Assembly: GCA_944380945.1 (NCBI GenBank)
Contig: CALWJG010000012.1
Span: 1-17,712 of the forward strand
Reading direction: 5' to 3'
Source: an uncultured Agathobaculum sp.
Lineage (GTDB): Bacteria; Bacillota; Clostridia; Oscillospirales; Butyricicoccaceae
Length of the DNA stretch: 17,712 bases
Position numbers and translations under genes: made by a program. The notes under the pieces were generated by a model. That model ran no database searches, was not told the origin of the DNA, and saw nothing but the letters and a program-made list of their open reading frames with translations. Of this stretch, positions 12,999-17,712 are shown one piece after another. How positions within the stretch are numbered: the stretch's first letter is position 1; each line of letters starts with the position of its first letter.

Positions 12999-14750
12999 TT
13001 ACTCCACCTCCCCGCGCAGTTCGCGCCGCGAGGGCAGCTTGACCGCAAACGAAGCGTTCTGCCGCGTGTCGGTCGCCTTCAAAAAGGCGAGCATGCCCCA
13101 GGCGGACAGCATGGACGAGCCGCCGTTCGAGACAAACGGCAGGGTCACGCCGGTGAACGGCAGGATGTCGACCGCGCCGAATACGTTCAGGCACGTCTGG
13201 AACACCAGCAGGCTTGTCGCGGCGCAGGCCGCGATCGTATAAAAGCTCGAGCGCCCCGCGCGGCACGCGCGCACGGCGAACACCGCGAGCGTGATGATGC
13301 ACAGGATGGTCAGCACCGCGATCACCAGCCCCCACTCCTCGCACAGCATGCCGAACACGATGTCCGTGTCCGCCGCGGCAAGGCCGGACAGCCAGCCCTC
13401 GCCCGCGCCCACGCCGATCATGCCGCCGGACGCGGCCGCGGTCAGCGTGTGGGTCTGCTGGAAGCCCGCGCCGTACACATCCTCCCAGATGTGGCCCCAG
13501 GAGGAGAAGCGCGCGGCGACGTGCGGCTTGATGGTCAGCAGCATCATGCCGCCCGCAAAGCAGCCGCCGCAGATCAGGCCGAGGGTCGCAAAGTCGCCCG
13601 AGCGCAGGTACGCGATGACCAGAAAGGTCACGAAGAACACCAGCGCGGTGCCGAAGTCGTTCTGCAGGGCAAGGCACGCGCCGCAGATGCCGGTCAGGCC
13701 GATGAACATCCACAGGTTGCGCTTGTTGAACAGGCGGTCGAGCGTCGCCGCGCCCGCGAAGATATAGCAGATCTTGGCCAGCTCGGACGGCTGGAGCGAC
13801 ATGCCGCCCAGGCGGATCCACGCCTTGGCGCCGCCCTCCGAGGAGCCGATCAGCAGTGTGATCACGAGCATGCCGACCGCCGCCGCGCCCATGAACCAGC
13901 GCACCTTTTTCGCGCGCTCCAGATCGCGCAGGAAAAAGCCCAGCACCAGAAAGATCGCAAGGCCCATCAGGATGGCGATGAGCTGCTTGGGGCACTCGTC
14001 CGGCACGGTCGAGCCGGTGACGGCGAGCGACAGCGTGCACAGGAAAAAGGCGATGGTCTCCATCTCAAAGCCGATGCGCCGGAACGAGCGCATGATGATG
14101 AAATAGCCCCAGCACACCAGCGTGAACACGAAAAAGGTCAGCGGGATGGTGACCGTGGCCTCGTCCCCCGCGGCGATGATGAGCTGCACGGCCGTGAGCA
14201 CCTGAAACAGCGTCAGCAGCACGAGCGAGCCCCACATGCCCGCCGGGCGGCCCTCCATGCGGCGCTCGGCCATCTGGGCGCGCTTTTCCTCCGCCGAGAT
14301 GGGCACCAGCATGGTCGGGATGCCGCCGAAGGTGACGGTGTCGCCGTCCTCCACGATGGCATACTCATCCACCGGCAGGTCGTTGACCTTGACGCCGCCC
14401 TTGCTGCCCAGATCGTAGACCGTCCACGAGCCGTCGTCCTCGCGGATGAGCGCAGCGTGCTGGCGGGATACCGAGGGGTACTCGAGCTGCACATCGCACG
14501 CGGGCGCGCGGCCGATGATGTTTTCCCAATGCGTCAGCGGCAGGCGGACGCCGTTCGCCATGCCCAGATAGCCCCAGACCTCGTCCGGGTGCTTGACCTT
14601 CCACAGCGAGCGGATCGCGCCGACCAGGATCATCAGCGCCAGCAGCGGGAACACGAAGCGGACCGCCGTCGTATACCACGCGCCGACGAGCGGGTTTTCC
14701 GCCAGAAAGCCGGTCAGCGCATCCAGCAGGCGCTGCAATGCGTCAGTCAT
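12999..14750 (-). CDS. FHA domain fused to FtsW/RodA/SpoVE (SEDS) glycosyltransferase
   Basis: This 583-residue membrane protein polymerises peptidoglycan glycan strands from lipid II. One helix (about residues 25-47) precedes a cytoplasmic FHA domain (about 70-150) with the phosphothreonine-binding residues visible: IIGR (G80, R81), SVSRQH (S94, R96, H98) and VND (N123). About ten further helices make up the SEDS domain, including LGGMSLQPSELAK, ALQNDFGTALV and LPFVSNGGSSML. The FHA domain suggests control by a Ser/Thr kinase. Whether it serves division or elongation cannot be decided. The ATG at 14750 is preferred because it follows GGGAGG by 11 bases; the in-frame ATG at 14843 lies upstream of the promoter. 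The partner PBP follows with no gap. Confidence 0.93.
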   Translation of the reverse strand: MTDALQRLLDALTGFLAENPLVGAWYTTAVRFVFPLLALMILVGAIRSLWKVKHPDEVWGYLGMANGVRLPLTHWENIIGRAPACDVQLEYPSVSRQHAALIREDDGSWTVYDLGSKGGVKVNDLPVDEYAIVEDGDTVTFGGIPTMLVPISAEEKRAQMAERRMEGRPAGMWGSLVLLTLFQVLTAVQLIIAAGDEATVTIPLTFFVFTLVCWGYFIIMRSFRRIGFEMETIAFFLCTLSLAVTGSTVPDECPKQLIAILMGLAIFLVLGFFLRDLERAKKVRWFMGAAAVGMLVITLLIGSSEGGAKAWIRLGGMSLQPSELAKICYIFAGAATLDRLFNKRNLWMFIGLTGICGACLALQNDFGTALVFFVTFLVIAYLRSGDFATLGLICGGCFAGGMMLLTIKPHVAARFSSWGHIWEDVYGAGFQQTHTLTAAASGGMIGVGAGEGWLSGLAAADTDIVFGMLCEEWGLVIAVLTILCIITLAVFAVRACRAGRSSFYTIAACAATSLLVFQTCLNVFGAVDILPFTGVTLPFVSNGGSSMLSAWGMLAFLKATDTRQNASFAVKLPSRRELRGEVE

Positions 14751-14823
14751 ATGGTTTGTTTCCTCCCTTCCGGGGTACAGGCGGTCAGAATACCGCACAG
14801 TGATCCATCTTAGTAACTTCCTT

Positions 14824-14832
14824 ATTATAGCA
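14824..14832 (-). promoter_or_regulatory. Extended -10 promoter of ftsW/PBP operon
   Basis: On the minus strand TGCTATAAT (14832-14824) is a perfect extended -10. No -35 sits at 16-18 bases. A TTGACA at 14843-14838 is only 8 bases away and cannot act as the normal partner. The leader would be about 67 bases. Confidence 0.6.
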
Positions 14833-14834
14833 CA

Positions 14835-14882
14835 GCCTGTCAAGCGGGATGTGAACGGATGATGAACAGCATCTTGACAGGC
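14835..14882. promoter_or_regulatory. 10-bp inverted repeat between divergent promoters
   Basis: GCCTGTCAAG (14835-14844) and CTTGACAGGC (14873-14882) are perfect inverse copies 28 bases apart. The right copy contains the -35 of the riboswitch promoter; the left lies just upstream of the -10 of the ftsW operon. It may be a shared operator, or a relic of duplicated promoter sequence. Confidence 0.45.
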
Positions 14883-14902
14883 CGCGTCAGGAATGATACA
14901 CT
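14874..14902 (+). promoter_or_regulatory. Promoter of glycine riboswitch-symporter unit
   Basis: A perfect TTGACA (14874-14879) and TACACT (14897-14902) are 17 bases apart, with TGA extending the -10. The transcript would begin near 14909, just before the riboswitch. Confidence 0.85.
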
Positions 14903-14929
14903 AAAAGTCCAAGATCAAATACAGCGACA

Positions 14930-15110
14930 AACGAAGTTTGCAGGAAAAAGCCGTTTGGCTTGCCGAAGGAGCAAAACTCTCAGGCGTCCGGATGGACCGG
15001 ATGAGGACTGTAAATGGATGTGGCTCTGGAGAACGCCCCGCAGGGGCTGCCGAAGGTGCAACGCGCGCGAGGGATAACGCGCGCCAATCTCTCAGGCAAA
15101 AGGACAGAGT
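14930..15110 (+). ncRNA. Tandem glycine riboswitch
   Basis: Two glycine aptamers lie in series. Aptamer 1 (about 14940-15010) has GCCGAAGG (14962-14969), a GAGCAAAACTCTC hairpin and CTCTCAGG (14977-14984). Aptamer 2 (about 15022-15109) opens with CTCTGGAGA, has GCCGAAGG (15049-15056), a GC-rich hairpin, CTCTCAGG (15089-15096) and closes with GGACAGAG (15102-15109). Its P1 stem is CTCTG (15024-15028) with CAGAG (15105-15109). A short linker joins the aptamers, as in the two-aptamer class that senses glycine. It precedes a sodium:alanine/glycine symporter, a known regulon member. Whether glycine switches the gene on or off depends on the expression platform that follows. Confidence 0.95.
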
Positions 15111-15165
15111 TCAGGCTGGACGGCGGTCCGCAGGAGCGGGCGCGCGGCGTTCCATGCGCAGGGGC

Positions 15166-15189
15166 AGCGGCCAGGGCCGCCGCTTTTTT
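15166..15189 (+). terminator. Terminator 1 in riboswitch leader
   Basis: AGCGGC (15166-15171) pairs with GCCGCT (15179-15184) around a 7-base loop and six T follow (15184-15189). It lies 57 bases after the riboswitch and 120 bases before the symporter, so it must be bypassed for expression. Confidence 0.7.
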
Positions 15190-15240
15190 GCGCCGGGCGT
15201 CCTGCGCCGCGGTCCCGGAACGCAGCTTTCCCGCTTTGAC

Positions 15241-15278
15241 AGAGCCATACCGCGCACGCGGCATGGCTCTTTTGTTTG
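15241..15278 (+). terminator. Terminator 2 in riboswitch leader
   Basis: AGAGCCAT (15241-15248) pairs with ATGGCTCT (15263-15270). After one A/C mismatch CCGCG pairs with CGCGG around a CA loop, and TTTTGTTT follows. Its 5' arm with the preceding C (CAGAGCC, 15240-15246) is complementary to GGCTCTG (15022-15028), the 5' strand of aptamer 2 P1. Confidence 0.85.
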
Positions 15279-15308
15279 CCGCAAGCAAGAAAAGGGGTAA
15301 AGAAAACA

Positions 15309-16682
15309 ATGTCAATGGATCAACTGGCTGCTGCGGTCAAAAGCATCAGCGACGTCGTGTGGAACGGCCTGCTCATCTACCTGCTGGTCGGCACGGGCGT
15401 CATCTTCACCATCCGCACCCGCTTCGTGCAGGTCCGCAAGTTCGGCGCGGGCTGGAAGCGCCTGTTCGGCAACTTCTCGCTGAGCGGCGAAAAGGCCGGC
15501 AAGGACGGCATGAGCCCGTTCCAGGCGCTGACCACCGCCATCGCGGCGCAGGTCGGCACGGGCAACATCGCAGGCGCGGCGACCGCGCTGTACGCCGGCG
15601 GCCCGGGCGCGATCTTCTGGATGTGGCTGTCCGCGTTCTTCGGCATGTCCACCATCTACGGCGAGGCCGTGCTCGCGCAGAAGTACAAGACCGTGGGCAG
15701 GGACGGCCATGTGACCGGCGGCCCGATCTACTACATCAAGGCGCGCTTCACCGGCAAGTTCGGCAAGTTCCTCGCGGGCTTCTTCTCGCTGGCGATCATC
15801 TTTGCGCTCGGCTTCACCGGCAACATGGTGCAGGCCAACTCGATCAGCTCGGCGTTCCAGACCGCATTCGGCACGCCGACCATCGCGGTCGGCATCGCAT
15901 GCGCGGTGGTCGCGGCGTTCATCTTCCTGGGCGGCGTGGGCCGCATCGCCTCGGTCACGGAAAAGCTCGTGCCGGTCATGGCGTGCTTCTACATCGTCGG
16001 CTGCGTGGGCATCCTGATCATCAACCACGCGGCGATCATCCCGGCGCTGCGCTCGGTCTTTGTCGCGGCGTTTGACCCGCAGGCCGTCCTCGGCGGCGCG
16101 GTCGGCATCACCGTGCAGCACGCCATGCGCTACGGCGTGGCGCGCGGCCTGTTCTCCAACGAGGCGGGCATGGGCTCCACCCCGCACGCGCACGCGCTGG
16201 CCAAGGTGGAAAAGCCGCAGGATCAGGGCGAGATCGCGATCGTTTCGGTATTCATCGACACCTTTGTCGTGCTCACGCTGACCGCGCTGGTCGTCCTGAC
16301 CTCGGGCCAGCTGCAGTCTGGCGTGCCCGGCGGGCTGGACGGCACCGCGCTGGCGCAGGCGGCGTTCAACACCACCATGGGTTCGCTGGGCAATGCGTTC
16401 GTTGCGATCTGCATGCTGTTCTTCGCGTTCTCGACCATCATCGGCTGGTACTTCTTCGGCGAGACCAACGTCAAGGCGCTGTTCGGGCCCAAGGCGGTCA
16501 AGATCTACGCGGCGATCGTCGTGGTGTGCATCGTGATCGGCTCGGCGCTCAAGGTCGATCTGGTCTGGAACCTGTCCGACCTGTTCAACGGCCTGATGGT
16601 GTTCCCCAACCTGATCGCGCTGCTCGCGCTGTCCGGTCTGGTGGCAAAGGCCGCCCGCGGCGAGGATATCATGAAAAAGTAA
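15309..16682 (+). CDS. Sodium:alanine/glycine symporter (AGCS family, AlsT/GlyP-like)
   Basis: This 457-residue transporter with about 11 membrane helices couples inward sodium flow to uptake of alanine or glycine. Conserved AGCS segments are GMSPFQALTTAIAAQVGTGN, GGPGAIFWMWLSAFFGMSTI, YGEAVLAQKYK, GGPIYYI, HAMRYGVARGLFSNEAGMGS and AFSTIIGWYFFGE. The length is typical. The ATG at 15309 follows AAAAGGGG by about 11 bases; the family begins close to this point, and the in-frame upstream frame lies inside terminator 2. The glycine riboswitch strongly supports glycine as a substrate. It is monocistronic, closed by the terminator at 16701-16728. Confidence 0.95.
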   Translation: MSMDQLAAAVKSISDVVWNGLLIYLLVGTGVIFTIRTRFVQVRKFGAGWKRLFGNFSLSGEKAGKDGMSPFQALTTAIAAQVGTGNIAGAATALYAGGPGAIFWMWLSAFFGMSTIYGEAVLAQKYKTVGRDGHVTGGPIYYIKARFTGKFGKFLAGFFSLAIIFALGFTGNMVQANSISSAFQTAFGTPTIAVGIACAVVAAFIFLGGVGRIASVTEKLVPVMACFYIVGCVGILIINHAAIIPALRSVFVAAFDPQAVLGGAVGITVQHAMRYGVARGLFSNEAGMGSTPHAHALAKVEKPQDQGEIAIVSVFIDTFVVLTLTALVVLTSGQLQSGVPGGLDGTALAQAAFNTTMGSLGNAFVAICMLFFAFSTIIGWYFFGETNVKALFGPKAVKIYAAIVVVCIVIGSALKVDLVWNLSDLFNGLMVFPNLIALLALSGLVAKAARGEDIMKK

Positions 16683-16700
16683 ATCCCCCCTCGGGGTGCG

Positions 16701-16728
16701 AAAAAAGCGGCCGATCGGCCGCTTTTTT
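16701..16728. terminator. Bidirectional terminator between symporter and dus
   Basis: This is a perfect 28-base palindrome with arms 16701-16714 and 16715-16728 (core GCGGCC / GGCCGC), six A on the left and six T on the right. It lies 18 bases after the symporter stop and 15 bases beyond the dus stop, so it can end both converging transcripts. Confidence 0.93.
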
Positions 16729-16743
16729 CTGTCCTTTTCTGCT

Positions 16744-17712
16744 TTATGCCGGCTTGAACCACGCCGGCACGGCGTTGTCCCGCAGCGCCAGATCGCGGAA
16801 CACCGCCGCCGCGGCGCGCTCGTACTCGTCCGGCGTGCGCGATTTTTTGAGCGCCTTGCCGTGCTTTTCGCTGTCCTCGAACAGGTTGAGGTGGTAAAAC
16901 CAGAGCTCCTTCATGCGCAACATGGCGATGCGGCGGTCGCAAAAGGCTTCGCAGTAGCGCGCATACAGCGTGTCGTGGAAGTCCGCAAGCGTGCGCCTGT
17001 CCGCCCGCGCCCCGCCGGTCAGCCGCGTGACGAGCGAGGGGTCGGCGATCAACCCGCGGCCGATCATCACCGCCTGCGCCGCCGGCCAGCGCGCCGCCGC
17101 GTCCCGCGCCCCCTGCTCGCTGACCACGTCGCCGTTGTAGCAGACCGGCATGCGGCAGCGCGGGAGCGCCTGGTCAAACACCGCGGCGCGCACCTGCCCC
17201 TTGTAGAAATCCTGCCGCACGCGCGGATGGATGGTCAGCTCGGCGACCGGGTACCGGTTGTAGATCGCCAGCAGGTGGTCAAATTCCGCCGGGTCGCGCA
17301 GGCCGAGCCGTGTTTTGACCGAGACCGCACCCCGGCAGGCGGAAAACACCTCGTCCAGAAACCGGTCGAGCGCATCCGGGTCGGCCAGAAAGCCCGCGCC
17401 CTTGCCCTTGGCGGTCACCGTGCCCGAGGGGCAGCCCAGGTTGAGGTTGACCTCGGCGTAACCCATCTCAAACAGCGCGTTCGCGCACCAGATGAAATCC
17501 GCCGCCGTGCGCGTCAGCAGCTGGGGCACGGCGGGCACGCCCGCATTGACCGCCGGCGCCACGTCCCGCATCTGGCGCGGGGTCAGCCTGCCGGTCGTGG
17601 TGGGTGTGATGAAGGGCATGAAATACTTGTCGATCCCCGGGAAGAATTCGCGGTGGGTGCGGCGGTAGACCGCGCCGGTCACGCCCTCCATCGGGGCAAG
17701 GTAGTAACGCAT
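16744..17712 (-). CDS. tRNA dihydrouridine synthase (Dus family)
   Basis: This 322-residue flavoenzyme reduces uridines in the tRNA D-loop to dihydrouridine with NADPH. It forms a TIM barrel starting MRYYLAPMEGVTGAVYR (FMN-binding). The catalytic cysteine lies in NLNLGCPSG (C94), followed by VKTRLG (K133), IHPR (H162), CYNGDV (N193) and MIGRG (residues 216-220). A helical C-terminal domain begins near residue 235. Its motifs do not allow me to assign DusA, DusB or DusC, so the position modified is open. The ATG coincides with the window edge; since Dus proteins begin with this motif the gene is probably complete, but its upstream signals are outside. It converges on the symporter gene. Confidence 0.93.
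   Translation of the reverse strand: MRYYLAPMEGVTGAVYRRTHREFFPGIDKYFMPFITPTTTGRLTPRQMRDVAPAVNAGVPAVPQLLTRTAADFIWCANALFEMGYAEVNLNLGCPSGTVTAKGKGAGFLADPDALDRFLDEVFSACRGAVSVKTRLGLRDPAEFDHLLAIYNRYPVAELTIHPRVRQDFYKGQVRAAVFDQALPRCRMPVCYNGDVVSEQGARDAAARWPAAQAVMIGRGLIADPSLVTRLTGGARADRRTLADFHDTLYARYCEAFCDRRIAMLRMKELWFYHLNLFEDSEKHGKALKKSRTPDEYERAAAAVFRDLALRDNAVPAWFKPA

Noticed and set aside
10068..14813. An uninterrupted plus-strand reading frame of 1581 codons
   Set aside because: It lies antisense to brnQ, the PBP and the FtsW/RodA gene, runs through the non-coding repeat element, and has the Arg/Ala/Gln/His-rich composition of a high-GC shadow frame.
14824..14843. TTGACA plus TATAAT as a consensus promoter for the ftsW operon
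   Set aside because: The two boxes are only 8 bases apart, too close for sigma-70. The extended -10 was kept without this -35.

Overview
The window is GC-rich and densely coding, with short intergenic gaps, and it reads as chromosome from a Gram-positive anaerobe. A high-GC member of the class Clostridia (Oscillospirales-like gut bacterium) is the best inference. The reasons are a PadR regulator paired with a HAAS/DUF1700-type membrane protein, tmcAL beside ackA, a DUF4330 protein next to an O-antigen-ligase-like protein, an FHA-containing FtsW/RodA protein with a class B PBP, and a tandem glycine riboswitch in front of an AGCS symporter. I cannot name a species. I found no rRNA, tRNA, phage, transposase or CRISPR locus.

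Layout. (1) 1-1709, minus strand: a DUF554 membrane protein cut by the window edge, preceded by a padR-HAAS operon with a clear promoter. A 16-bp hairpin between the two contains the ribosome binding site of the DUF554 gene. (2) 1721-4386: tmcAL (minus) and ackA (plus) diverge from a 161-bp gap, and each ends at an intrinsic terminator. Both enzymes activate acetate with ATP. (3) 4407-7166, plus: a CPBP (CAAX-like) membrane protease, a PHP-family phosphoesterase and ispE, probably one transcription unit. A possible small exported protein starts inside the terminator. (4) 7382-7917: a 536-bp non-coding block packed with hairpins, including one copy of a multi-hairpin element and two near-identical 56-bp repeats. 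The second repeat carries the promoter of the next operon. (5) 7918-10069, plus: DUF4330 protein and O-antigen-ligase-like polymerase, closed by a terminator that can serve both strands. (6) 10080-14829, minus: brnQ, then a second copy of the multi-hairpin element, then an FHA-FtsW/RodA and class B PBP pair with directly abutting stop and start codons. (7) 14835-16728, plus: a tandem glycine riboswitch with two terminators in its leader, followed by a sodium:alanine/glycine symporter. (8) 16744-17712, minus: a tRNA dihydrouridine synthase.

The most interesting material is non-coding. The multi-hairpin element occurs at 7547-7692 and 11476-11621, and one of its stems differs between copies by compensating base changes. 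The 56-bp inverted-repeat units supply a complete promoter to a surface-polysaccharide operon. The glycine riboswitch leader has a second terminator whose 5' arm mimics the closing strand of aptamer 2, which suggests a strand-exchange mechanism. The FHA domain fused to FtsW/RodA beside a PBP condenses the separate fhaB, rodA and pbpA genes of actinobacteria.
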